A stretch of 27,396 nt of DNA from a virus: positions 1 through 27,396 of IMG/VR virus record IMGVR_UViG_3300028196_000067. One strand, given 5' to 3'. Position numbers and translations under genes: made by a program. This document shows positions 18,801 to 26,948 of this stretch, in pieces; the stretch's first letter is position 1, and every line of letters starts with the position of its first letter. The notes below the pieces were generated by a model that searched no databases, had not been told where the DNA came from, and saw only the letters and a list, made by a program, of their open reading frames with translations.

Positions 18801-21800
18801 CTTTGTCCTGATACAATCTCAAACTATAATTTACGAGTGAAGAATCTGAAAGGTCAAATACTAAATTGTTATTTTTGACCGGTTGTAATTGTGGATTAAT
18901 TAATGATATTGTTTGTGAAGAACCACCCGTAGAAGCAAAACTTACAACTGTTGGTGGATTTTGTTGAGAATCTATTAAAGTTTCGCAGAGATTAATTTTA
19001 TTTCTATTAACTTTATAAACAAAATATTCGTTATGTCCACTATCTTCATAAAGAACTTTATCACCAGTTACTAACTCATGATCTGTAATTGTGATTTCAT
19101 TAGTTACTGTATTAATTCCTGTGGAATTAAATCCAATTGGATTGATTACAATATTATCAATTTCTGATTTATAGAGAACACGAACTGCTGTTGAGGTTCC
19201 AATACCTACTGAAAGATTGGGTTGAACATCTAATGTTACCGTATCTCCATTTTGAAGTTCATGAGATGTTGATACTGAAACAGTCACTACATTCTTATCT
19301 ACATCTCCCAATATTTGAGTATAATTAGATTCGAATGAATACTGATCATTATCTACTCCATTAGAATGGAAGAACAATTCTTCACCTGCAATTGTAGTCT
19401 TCAATCCAATAATACTTGGACCTTTCTTAACTACAAAAACATTGGTATCTAAATTTATTGGGATAGATGTTCCATCGGCAGAAACAGTTATAGGTGTTCC
19501 ATTAGAAGCATAAACAACTGGTTGATTTGTTACAAAGGGATGACTTTCAATGTAAATTCCTTTTGTAGGAATACTTCTAGTTACAGTTGAAATTCCTCCG
19601 AATGTAAATGATGTGCTATATCCAACACCACTTATTGTTCCAACACCAACAGACTCTCTAGGATTGAAAAATACTTTATCATTTACTTTAGAATCAAATT
19701 TATCTACAGATTTAGAAATTGTAAAAGAATCTGGAGAGAAAGTTACTGCCGTTCCAACAGTATGTGATACACCCACCAATCCTCTTTCAACTCTGAGAAT
19801 ATTTTGACTTTTAAATACTTCAAGAACTTTTAAAGTTTCTGTTCCAATACTAATACTACTACCAACAGATACTTGTTCTGGAATTGGAGAAACGTAAATT
19901 TCTGTTGTTTCTGTTGAAATTCCTGCAGATGTTATAGTAGAAAGACATCTTCCATTTGCATAAGAAGGAACTGTAATTTGATGTGTTCCATTAAGTGTCG
20001 ATAGATTTGTAGAAAATCCAGATATAGTTACATAATCTAGATTTAAAAGATCATGATTGGGTAATATTGATACTTTTACTCTACTTGTAGATTCCCATGT
20101 AAAAATAGAATTTAAATATTCAGTTGAATTTGTATTTAATTCTACAATACTCTTTCCTTTAATGGAAGCAATATTAACATCTAAACCACTTCCTGAAGTA
20201 TCAGTATCATCAAATATTAATTTATCTCCAACTTTGTAATTACTGCCAGAATTTTCAATCTCTATAGATTTTACAGAGTCTGATGTTACAGATACTACTT
20301 CTATTTTTTGATCTAAAACATCACTAGTTTCATTAATAAAATCATAATCAGCATTTAGTTCTGATACTTTATATGGTAATGTGTTTCTCAATAAATTTGA
20401 ATTATTGAAATCAAATGATTGATCCAAATCAGAATTGGAAATTAATTTTGATTTATACTTATTACCTATAAAATATGGAAATTGGTCTATTGTAGCATGG
20501 TATGCATAAACACCATTCGGATACTCTACATTTTTTTCATATCTACCATTATATTCATCTAAATCTCCAACACCATTAAATTGATAGTCTTCGACAAAAA
20601 AACCAGCATTAAATCCAGATGGTCTATCTTCAACATTAGATGTGTTTAAAATATATCCAGATTCTAATAATCTCGTTCCGGAAGGTACATTAGGATCAGA
20701 ATATCCATAGGGTCCATAAATTGGATTACCATCATAAGCCCATCCAATTATGTTTGAAATGCTTGTAGATCCTGAACCCACTTTACTTTCTTTAAAGGAA
20801 TTTCTCAAATTCTCAAAATATTTTGATACTGAATATTGAAGTTTATCTTTACCTTCTAATAAAACTTCTCCAGTAGTGAATCTTGCAATATTATCATTTA
20901 AAGTTAATTTTCTTATTTGTGGATCAATAAAAGCATTTTTTCCTGATGAGACAACTTCAATTTTTGTGTTTGATGCAGAATACCCAATGCCCGTATTCAG
21001 AACTTTTACTTCTGATATTTCCCCATTATTAATTATTGCTCTTAACTCGGCCCCAGTGCCAGATCCAGAAACAATTAATTCTGGAACAGAATAATATTCA
21101 CTTCCAACATAACTTGTAAAAACATTAATTATTTTTCCATCAACGATAGATGGTGTTAATTGAGCAGATTTACCATTCTTTATAGAGATTATTGGTTTTT
21201 TCTCTAAGTTTAAAATTGTAGATCCATAACCAGTTCCTGATTCGTAAACATAGGCATCAATAATACTTCCTTTTACTACTGGAGTTACTACTAAATCATT
21301 ATTCTGTTGAGTAGTAGTGCCAAATCCTACAGTATTGTATTTAATTGAAACAGAAATATCAGAATATTTGAATACTTGATTTTGTGATCCAGTTGATACA
21401 AATTTAACATAATCTTGTCTTTCAAAATTAGAGGTGATAGTTCCTCCAATACCAGCATCACATATTCTAAATTTATCATTATCAAGTTTCAAAACATAAT
21501 ATTGATTTGTAGTTTCTACGCCTGCTATTGGAATCGGTGCAGCAAAGTCTCCAGTAATAGTACCATCTGCTGTAGCAGATGCATAAAAATCTTCCGATAA
21601 ATCAGTTGTTTTTGTTATACCGGGACCTTCATAACTAATTCTAAAAGAATCACCACCACTACCTTCTTCCATTACCACTCTAAACGGATAATAAACACCG
21701 GCAATTAAGTCTATAGTTGCTGATCTTTCTGTTGCTGCTTGACCAGAACCCATCCCATTATCTAATGTAGCATTAGCCTTTGTTCTTGTTTGACCCTCAA

Positions 21801-24800
21801 GTGCAAGATTACCTATCCAAATACCACTTCCATCATCTGAACGGGTGTAGAATTTATATGTTCCAGATACTCTTGGTCTAAAATATCCTACTCCAATCCA
21901 TCCATAATTATCTCCTATACTATTACCAAAATTAACACTACTCCAGAAATTCACTCCAAACCTATAACTTGGATCTGGTAATCCAGATGTTCCTGTTACA
22001 TTACTACTATCATTTGCCGTAGTAAGAGGTATTGATCCTATATTACCAGTAGATATTACTGATCTCCAACTTCCATTAAAGAATTTTCCAGCAATACCAC
22101 CCTTTTTAAAAGTTGAAGTTCCGGAAACAGATCCTGCATATTCTACAATTTCACCACTATTAAATCCATGATTCTTGAAGTTAATAGAGTTTTGTGTCGT
22201 AGATATTCCAGTAGAATTTACAATTAATTTTCTATTTGTATATCCTTCACCTTTGTTAATTACTTTTATATAAGAAACTTGTTTTGAAGACGAAAGTGTT
22301 GAGAATTTATGTGTTCCAACAGAACCGGTATAGATTCCTACAACATTTGCGTTTGATTGCTGATCACTTAAAGTATTATATAATTTTATTGCTTTATTGT
22401 TAGTAACACCAACAAAATACGTTGAATTAGTAGGAAGATTGATATTATTTCCTGCAGTTCCAATTGCTATTGGATCATTACCTAAAGAATTATAAATTAC
22501 TTCTTGACCATTAATAAAGTTATGATCTGTTAAAAATACAATTTGATTCGTTGTTTCACTAACTCCACCACCACTAGAAAATTCATCTGCATTAAATAAA
22601 ACTTCTCTGGGTCTTTCGATTATTACAGGTTCGATTACGGCACCACTACCATTTCCTCCTGAAATATTAATAGAAGTTATCTCTCCAATATTATAATCTT
22701 GCGAATCTACATATACTTTTTCAAAACCTCCACTAATAACAGGTTGAATTTTTGCAGTAATACCAGCACCGGTAGAAACTTCAACTAATGGTGGATTAAT
22801 TATATCAAAATCTTCTCCACCAGAGAGAATATCTACATCCTCAATAGGACCATAGTAAACTACATCTTTAGATTTATAGTTGTTAATTTCGACACCATTA
22901 ATTAACACTCCAGTAGTTCCTGGAGTTGTTAAGGTTCCGGAACCATTTTCAATATTTTTTTCTAATGGAAATTTTCTTAGAAGTTTTTGTATTCCTATAT
23001 CATTTTTTCTTTGGGAATCTAAGGTAAAAGTATGAGTTCCTATACCAGAATTTGGTATTTGAAATGATACATTACTGTCCGAATCTAATAAAGAAGGTGT
23101 AGTATATAATTTGAATTGATTTGTAGATGTTACTTTTACATAATAATTACCAGTTTGCAATCCAACTAAAGGTTCATCTTGTGGAAGATAATATATTTTA
23201 TCTCCTGTTAAAAATGGGATGGAAGGATTGAATTGAATTATATTATAAACATTGTTACCTCCTGAAATTTCTGGAATATTAAAAGTGCTAGCAATACTTA
23301 CTTTTTTAATACTAGTTTTAATATCAAGACGATAATCTACAATTCCATTTTTTTCTTCGGAAGGTAGTGAATTTGATGCTACATATGCGTAATCATCTTT
23401 ATCAACATATACATTAAGAATGTCTGATAATACAGAACTACTTTCAAAATTTGAACCTGAAGATTTTGTTTTATTTAATTTTCTTCTTACATCATATTCT
23501 TTATTGTTTTCTAAAGTTGGTTTGTTTATTAAACTTAAAGAATTTACTGAAGTATCGATATCTTGAATATAAGGTGTATTAGCAGAGGATACTACAAGTT
23601 CACTACCTCTTTCTAATATTTCAACTTCATCTCCAATTTTTAAACTGGATCTATCAATAGTCGATCCTAATTTTACACTCGAATTATTTACAATCTGATA
23701 TCTTGTGCTGGTATTGTATATGAAAGAATTTGCAAAAATCTCTTTCCAGTTTAAATTACTATTCTTAATCCTGTCTCCAAGATTTTTAATTGTAATTATA
23801 TCATTTTCGTCTACTTTAAAGTCTTCATTTTCTTCTACTAAATCTTGTATTACTCCAAGCAATATTAATTCAACTTTCTTAGAAGTATCTCCATCTTCAT
23901 AAGAAAAGTAAGTGTCTTTAGATCTAATATTTGATGATGTAGTTATAATATCGTTGATACCAGTACATCCAAAAAATTGATTAATACTTTTTCCAGTGTA
24001 AGAAATAGTATTAGTTCCTGAAATTAATGTTCCAGATTGTGGAAAACTTAGAGTTGAATCCACTGTTAAAATGGAAGATCCTACAGATACACTTTCAATT
24101 AGTTTTGTATTTGGAGTAATTTCAAAATTTCCTTGAACTGAAGAAGAATCAACAGTATTTCCAATATAAAATTCAATTTTATAGAATGTTTTTCCTTTTC
24201 TTGAAAATGATTCTATAGCCGATATTGAAGCAGTTGTGTTCTCATCAGTAGTCTTTATGAGAGTTTGTCCGACAATTTTTGAGGGTTCACCTGATATTAC
24301 TTCTGCTATTGCAACTTCTCTTCTTACATAATTTGCGGAAGAAGGTTTGATTAAATAATCTTCCAAATTTATAATTGAAGGAGTTTCTCCAAAAATAACT
24401 TTGAAAAGTATTTTTATTGCTTCATCTGTTCCTTTAGAAGCATAAAAATCTTTTGCTCTTTTGATAAAATTACCAACGTCAATTTCATCTGAAAATTTAA
24501 TATTTTCCAATCCTGGAGTAAAAGTATACTTTAGTTTTTTATAAAAATCTTTTAAAAATAAAGAACTTAAATTCTGAACAGATGTATCGTTAGAATGCTC
24601 TGCTGCTGTTGATGTGGAAAAAACAAGTTCTCCACGATTCAAATCTTGATGGTAATCGGTTACTCCACTAAATCCGCGCACACAACCAGTAAAACTATTG
24701 GTAGTAATTCCAGTATATGTAATGACTTCATTATCAATTTTAAGAAGTCCATACTGATTAGGGAATCCTTTTGTATTAGAAACACTAATAGTAGTATCAG

Positions 24801-25044
24801 TAGATGATACACTATTACTAGTTGTTGTACTATCTACAATAACTTCAGGTTTTAAATTATCTAATTTCAAATACTGATCTAAATTATCACTAATATCAAT
24901 AGGACCACCTTGATATTCTTGAGAAATATAATATTGCTTTAAAAATTCTACTGCGTTTGGACTTTCTTCCAAGATAAACTCTGGAAGTTGATGGTCAATA
25001 AGATCTTGTACTTTAATTCTAGATTCAAATCCAGTTTGTATCAT
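12862..25044 (-). CDS. gp7: Giant gp7-class baseplate wedge protein (4060 aa) with PA14 and YHYH-type domains
   Basis: The gene lies between gp6 and gp8, as T4 gene 7 does, and encodes about four times the T4 length (1032). A stretch near residues 187-216 (FIKRAKDFYASKGTDEAIK, then LFKVIFGE) followed by IVGQTL and a FYKIEFYIGN strand matches the C-terminal third of T4 gp7 (FYSTKGIEASYKFLFKVLYNEE, LVGQTIY). In T4, gp7 initiates and holds together the wedge. Beyond this core the protein is a mosaic: six copies of an ~80-residue HxFxTGxxVxY...YYV...FKL module, GGxGY modules, RGxxG modules, a PA14 domain (~983-1145), a YHYH-type domain (~1429-1530), a DIGWDTETGKL...PDNNYYQNLSYS block (~2535-2595), duplicated beta-rich regions (~2640-3100) and an FVNGILQ module (~3690-3740). 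It ends in a basic RRGIGIRKTGALPKREV tail. Start ATG is 1 nt after the gp6 stop. Host contact is inferred only. Confidence 0.82.
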   Translation of the reverse strand: MIQTGFESRIKVQDLIDHQLPEFILEESPNAVEFLKQYYISQEYQGGPIDISDNLDQYLKLDNLKPEVIVDSTTTSNSVSSTDTTISVSNTKGFPNQYGLLKIDNEVITYTGITTNSFTGCVRGFSGVTDYHQDLNRGELVFSTSTAAEHSNDTSVQNLSSLFLKDFYKKLKYTFTPGLENIKFSDEIDVGNFIKRAKDFYASKGTDEAIKILFKVIFGETPSIINLEDYLIKPSSANYVRREVAIAEVISGEPSKIVGQTLIKTTDENTTASISAIESFSRKGKTFYKIEFYIGNTVDSSSVQGNFEITPNTKLIESVSVGSSILTVDSTLSFPQSGTLISGTNTISYTGKSINQFFGCTGINDIITTSSNIRSKDTYFSYEDGDTSKKVELILLGVIQDLVEENEDFKVDENDIITIKNLGDRIKNSNLNWKEIFANSFIYNTSTRYQIVNNSSVKLGSTIDRSSLKIGDEVEILERGSELVVSSANTPYIQDIDTSVNSLSLINKPTLENNKEYDVRRKLNKTKSSGSNFESSSVLSDILNVYVDKDDYAYVASNSLPSEEKNGIVDYRLDIKTSIKKVSIASTFNIPEISGGNNVYNIIQFNPSIPFLTGDKIYYLPQDEPLVGLQTGNYYVKVTSTNQFKLYTTPSLLDSDSNVSFQIPNSGIGTHTFTLDSQRKNDIGIQKLLRKFPLEKNIENGSGTLTTPGTTGVLINGVEINNYKSKDVVYYGPIEDVDILSGGEDFDIINPPLVEVSTGAGITAKIQPVISGGFEKVYVDSQDYNIGEITSINISGGNGSGAVIEPVIIERPREVLFNADEFSSGGGVSETTNQIVFLTDHNFINGQEVIYNSLGNDPIAIGTAGNNINLPTNSTYFVGVTNNKAIKLYNTLSDQQSNANVVGIYTGSVGTHKFSTLSSSKQVSYIKVINKGEGYTNRKLIVNSTGISTTQNSINFKNHGFNSGEIVEYAGSVSGTSTFKKGGIAGKFFNGSWRSVISTGNIGSIPLTTANDSSNVTGTSGLPDPSYRFGVNFWSSVNFGNSIGDNYGWIGVGYFRPRVSGTYKFYTRSDDGSGIWIGNLALEGQTRTKANATLDNGMGSGQAATERSATIDLIAGVYYPFRVVMEEGSGGDSFRISYEGPGITKTTDLSEDFYASATADGTITGDFAAPIPIAGVETTNQYYVLKLDNDKFRICDAGIGGTITSNFERQDYVKFVSTGSQNQVFKYSDISVSIKYNTVGFGTTTQQNNDLVVTPVVKGSIIDAYVYESGTGYGSTILNLEKKPIISIKNGKSAQLTPSIVDGKIINVFTSYVGSEYYSVPELIVSGSGTGAELRAIINNGEISEVKVLNTGIGYSASNTKIEVVSSGKNAFIDPQIRKLTLNDNIARFTTGEVLLEGKDKLQYSVSKYFENLRNSFKESKVGSGSTSISNIIGWAYDGNPIYGPYGYSDPNVPSGTRLLESGYILNTSNVEDRPSGFNAGFFVEDYQFNGVGDLDEYNGRYEKNVEYPNGVYAYHATIDQFPYFIGNKYKSKLISNSDLDQSFDFNNSNLLRNTLPYKVSELNADYDFINETSDVLDQKIEVVSVTSDSVKSIEIENSGSNYKVGDKLIFDDTDTSGSGLDVNIASIKGKSIVELNTNSTEYLNSIFTWESTSRVKVSILPNHDLLNLDYVTISGFSTNLSTLNGTHQITVPSYANGRCLSTITSAGISTETTEIYVSPIPEQVSVGSSISIGTETLKVLEVFKSQNILRVERGLVGVSHTVGTAVTFSPDSFTISKSVDKFDSKVNDKVFFNPRESVGVGTISGVGYSTSFTFGGISTVTRSIPTKGIYIESHPFVTNQPVVYASNGTPITVSADGTSIPINLDTNVFVVKKGPSIIGLKTTIAGEELFFHSNGVDNDQYSFESNYTQILGDVDKNVVTVSVSTSHELQNGDTVTLDVQPNLSVGIGTSTAVRVLYKSEIDNIVINPIGFNSTGINTVTNEITITDHELVTGDKVLYEDSGHNEYFVYKVNRNKINLCETLIDSQQNPPTVVSFASTGGSSQTISLINPQLQPVKNNNLVFDLSDSSLVNYSLRLYQDKEFNNEFVSTGSTNTFSISGVGTVGVTSTATLTLDYTSQIEELFYTLEKDGVLIKSDTDVSNYSSIKYVNSDYNNSYTISGVAATTFNVNINKKPEKLSYGSTECDILDYSTLSTSASGPVKSLSIISSGIGYKKLPSLKSTNSVSGVDLIVNAKSIDVGSIKESRVINNRFTYSSDKTLRPKVNVSPNIVTKDSNTLSQISIISGGEGYVSAPFITFINPTTRNVINSGLIEPKITGSAISSLDIKIQPKGLPDETVEVFATNNNNGVAIEKVESSNTGIFTCIISTPGIGNTFNTPPFAVGDEVFIEGIIKYSSDGDGFNSSDYGYKFFKVRGYSTAGINDTVSIGVSEFTTNTGIAKTIQNFSGVIINKNDYPTFKVVQEPSKFFIGETLSSNQIIKDLEVTESDGDSLKVSGSYELSIGEVVTGNESGTVATIKSLNLNEGTFGVGYSNIKDIGWDTETGKLSEDFQVTPDNNYYQNLSYSVKSSITYRDQQSPVESLVHTSGLKNFADTGISSNTNAGLTTTNDGITIIYDVIDEKRVDTINNFDNVIDIDVVDSKSKFLKLKTKKLTNYTELKNINVLTIDDLQNQFSNSESESTEFLLVDELDSRTYFNYLLRVSSEDDTEFQLTDITILKNKLESVIIENESISGQEFNYGIFDLFTDGNEKTFLRFVPNDALNTNYDLKVIKQIFNTNLSGVGTQSIGFVNLTGSVDIENTSVGIGTTTIISLNSNNFESLYVNAQVTNTVTNDMNYVRLYVSIAGTNSYMSEYYIDSNVLSSSTGNQIGTFYSNVDSGILSITHENTSSDELKIKTNIVGFGTTSTGIGTYRFKSSAQFDGQERSIIYDSRYYTTVGASSTTVQTLDKTLFNASKSLIQVSIGSTKALHQVMMVSDQTDVYTQQLPFLSASNDDVLDDAAGIGTFGGEISGSNLMLKFFPDANQTGQIDIEVFSKSFYSEVDTVNEPLDLSYGTVTESIDEKFYNAINLSRINKDSFELTDNGIPIFSKKFNPNSSALDASTGTFTIQNHFFVTGEELIYTPNSTIVGVGTSAVVTPGGELPSTVYAIKLTENTFKVAITTTAAAAGIGTTFTSLGEGNAHRFTMKERNTKCILTVDELVQYPIAPTKITHTLSGNVGGSLNNSRSIVSLSGISTINPRDILKVDDEYMGVTSVGLGTTNVGPITNEGSINLVEVKRGFVGSSASTHTDSTLVRIYKGSFNIEDSEIYFTEAPRGNSQISKTKNNLDFDTSSFSGRVFFKSDYENNKVYDDLSDEFTGIGRTFTLKVGGANTTGIGTEGASGLVFINNIYQSPKTDNNPTRFNYQILEDSSAGISTVEFSGITRLDNPLQYVTSDYDINANEVPRGGIIVSYGSTPGLGFAPLVGASVTAVVGAGGSIVSVGLGTTGHGSGYNGLVSIGISVYESGHSGAAATITANIGVGGTLSFNVVGGGTGYSNPEIFVSDPSYKNLPVVGVSRLGIGATTDTGNGLLVDLKVSGSTGIGSTLFEVSEVKFSRPGYNFRRGDVFKPVGLVTDGSLSSPISDFEITVVDTYSDNFAAWEFGELDYIDSIQNLQDGSRVRFPLNYNSELLSFEPKENSPIEKNINNILIIFVNGILQKPVENYIFEGGTSFAFTRAPSPEEEIEIYFYRGVDGTDTILVDNIIPTIETGDVVQVISNNIYPNTITQDERTVYNITTSDKLETNRYAGLGVDESNYKPLSWTKQKTDKKINGQYVYKSRDVLEPLIFPTARIIKDVSTTDTKIFVDNVELFNYETDNGYTDSSTPLDAVIINGISTASSGSIEKITGFSNIEGFSGIVTGITTASGVGVPLALQFTLIDSNNFTGLSTGYPIYIYDTQIGSGVTSIDDSNSAVVGIGTNFLDNVYYVSSWSNNTGAGTTIGIITCNVDSNSNIVGLGTTGSALNPVGKYSWGLLEGGTRSTNPISIGVTGNTVSGLTTYPTIQRRGIGIRKTGALPKREV
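20455..20758 (-). other. YHYH-type domain within gp7
   Basis: Residues ~1429-1530 contain the order of motifs typical of the YHYH family: a GWAYDGNPIYGPYGY segment, then GDLDEYNGRYE, then YPNGVYAYHATIDQFPYFIG. The first His of the name-giving motif is Ala here (YAYH). The family occurs in secreted and phage structural proteins; its biochemical role is not settled. Confidence 0.75.
21610..22095 (-). other. PA14 domain within gp7
   Basis: Residues ~983-1145 read as a PA14 beta-barrel: it opens with GKFFNGSW, has a GVGYFRPRVSGTYKFYTRSD strand pair and the signature SDDGSGIWIGNL, and closes with GVYYPFRVVMEEGSGGDSF and a FRISYEGPG strand. PA14 domains in other proteins are often carbohydrate binding or adhesion modules; the adjacent Asp pair used for calcium and sugar binding in yeast adhesins is present (SDD). 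Confidence 0.85.
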
Positions 25045-25045
25045 A

Positions 25046-26947
25046 TTACTTTCTTACTAAATTTCCGTTTGAATAACTTGATGTATAGAAGTCAGAAACA
25101 AATCTGGTTCCAGATATTTCATCCCCAGAAGCAATCACATCCCTGACAATATTTATTGCACTTTTAGAAATGTTTAATGAGATATACAAATCTCTTAGTC
25201 CAACAACATCATTAGATTCTGGAAATGCTTGTATTTCAATCAATCCATTACTCAATGAAGTTGATGTGATATTAACAGTTCCTAAAATTATTTCACCTTT
25301 TAGATAATCCACAGTTCCTGCAGATTTTACTATCACTCTTGTTTCATCAGATACTTGCTTTACAATCGATAAAATACCCGTTTTTAAATCTGCATTTGGA
25401 ATATCTGTAAAATAAACCGTATCAGTTTCTCCCAAAATTTTAAATCCGGTAGATTTTATATTAAATCCTTTAGTATTTGCATGAAATTGATTTCCATAAC
25501 ATAGTTCATATTGTGCAAACTTATTGAGTACAGGTTTTAAATCTCTACGAATAATAATTCTTGTAATATTTGATGTAATTGCAGTATCTGTATTATCAAT
25601 AACTTGTTGCAGTTTACTATACCTAACTCTACCTCCAAATTTATTTAAATCTAAAGATTCTGAATATTTTTGAAGAGAATTTGTAACAGAAGTTTTTAAT
25701 GTATCTGCACTCGATACTTGAGAATAATTATAATAAACAGAACTATTAAGTTCGACATAGAGAATTTTAAGATCAGTTATCTTTTGATTGATTCCAGATA
25801 CTGTAAATTGCTTTAATTTTGATAAAATTTGTGTTTTATTAAAATCTGAAACAAATGATCCATTTTTTGGTTTAATACTGATCTGAACTGTACCGAATTG
25901 TGGAGGATCCATTTCCTCACCACCAACTACAGATACGGACTCTGTATCTGGATATATTTTTTTAATGATGGTTTCATAGTCTCTTGATGTAACTGCTCTA
26001 TATTGAGACGAATACAATCTTGGAGCATAATATTTAATCGAATCTACAGGTTCAATGTCTCCACCATTGATTGACGATTGGTTAGTTGTAATCGTAACAG
26101 TTCCTGGATCAATAATACTATTAGATGCATCTTCCAATGTTCCAGAGAATGAAAAATTGGAAGCACCATTTCCATCTCTTCCGTCTGTAATAATATAGTT
26201 GGCAGTAATTATTGTCCCATCAGAACCAACTGCATCTCCAAGTTTTTTACCAATTAGTCCATCACCAAATCTCAATTCATATTTTTCATCCTGAACTTCA
26301 TTAATGAAGAAAATTTTAGAGTTTTTATCTATATCAAAAATATTTTCTGAAAGGAAATACTCAATACCAAGTCCGGATTGTCCTGTTTTTTTAATGTATA
26401 CCTTAAGTGTCGATGTATCAATAAAAGAATTATTCAGAACAAATCTTTGATCCAAAGAACCATCATATTGAAATTGTTTGGTTAGGAATATTCCCTGATA
26501 AACATTAAGATTACTGAAAGAAGCTGTACCATTCACTACGTTTGCTGTAACGTCTTCTGATATGGCAAAGGTATATGTAGTGTCATTAGCACTCCCTACG
26601 CACACTATACCTGCCTTCAGGGTGAGTGTAGGAGTGTTTGTGCTAGTTGTTACGTTAAATGATATTTGTGCCGTAGATGCGGTTCTGGAACGGGGTACAT
26701 ATCCAATATTACCGGCAAGAGAAACTACATTCTCTCGAAGAGTTGCAGAATCCAAGAAGGATTCATTCACAACCATATTCGAATTGAATGCAGTAATGTA
26801 AGTATTATATGCTAACGTATCAATTAAAACTGAAAAGTTTGATCCCTCAAAGTCAAAGTCCGTGAATGTAGAGTTGGCACGGAGATAATCTTTGATAGAA
26901 GTTTTTATCTGATCAAAATCTAAATTTGTATATTTTGTAAAAGGCAT
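25046..26947 (-). CDS. gp6: gp6 baseplate wedge protein (baseplate J-like)
   Basis: This 633-residue protein compares with about 660 in T4 gp6. The N-terminus (NLDFDQIKTSIKDYLRANSTF, then SVLIDTLAYNTYI) and a YELRFGDGLIGKKLGD segment (about 230-245) are characteristic of the gp6/baseplate J family. A GGEEMDPPQFGTVQISIKP segment (~340-360) is strongly conserved in marine T4-like phages. In T4, gp6 forms the iris-like ring joining the six wedges and drives baseplate opening. The start is one base after the gp25 stop (TAA-A-ATG), with an AGAGG 12 nt upstream inside gp25, and the gene ends one base before gp7. No anomalous region was seen; unlike its neighbours it lacks inserted repeat modules and has close to standard length. 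Confidence 0.93.
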   Translation of the reverse strand: MPFTKYTNLDFDQIKTSIKDYLRANSTFTDFDFEGSNFSVLIDTLAYNTYITAFNSNMVVNESFLDSATLRENVVSLAGNIGYVPRSRTASTAQISFNVTTSTNTPTLTLKAGIVCVGSANDTTYTFAISEDVTANVVNGTASFSNLNVYQGIFLTKQFQYDGSLDQRFVLNNSFIDTSTLKVYIKKTGQSGLGIEYFLSENIFDIDKNSKIFFINEVQDEKYELRFGDGLIGKKLGDAVGSDGTIITANYIITDGRDGNGASNFSFSGTLEDASNSIIDPGTVTITTNQSSINGGDIEPVDSIKYYAPRLYSSQYRAVTSRDYETIIKKIYPDTESVSVVGGEEMDPPQFGTVQISIKPKNGSFVSDFNKTQILSKLKQFTVSGINQKITDLKILYVELNSSVYYNYSQVSSADTLKTSVTNSLQKYSESLDLNKFGGRVRYSKLQQVIDNTDTAITSNITRIIIRRDLKPVLNKFAQYELCYGNQFHANTKGFNIKSTGFKILGETDTVYFTDIPNADLKTGILSIVKQVSDETRVIVKSAGTVDYLKGEIILGTVNITSTSLSNGLIEIQAFPESNDVVGLRDLYISLNISKSAINIVRDVIASGDEISGTRFVSDFYTSSYSNGNLVRK

Positions 26948-26948
26948 T

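Noticed and set aside
13080-19640. Recurring short plus-strand words such as CCAATTCC that could suggest a repeat array or CRISPR
   Set aside because: They are in frame with Gly-Ile-Gly-Thr-type coding repeats, have irregular spacing and no spacer-repeat structure.
12862-25044. Possible fusion or sequencing artefact making one long gp7 frame
   Set aside because: The frame is open for 12.2 kb, module style is uniform, and the C-terminus (basic GALPKREV-type tail) sits just before a promoter and gp8, as expected for a natural gene.
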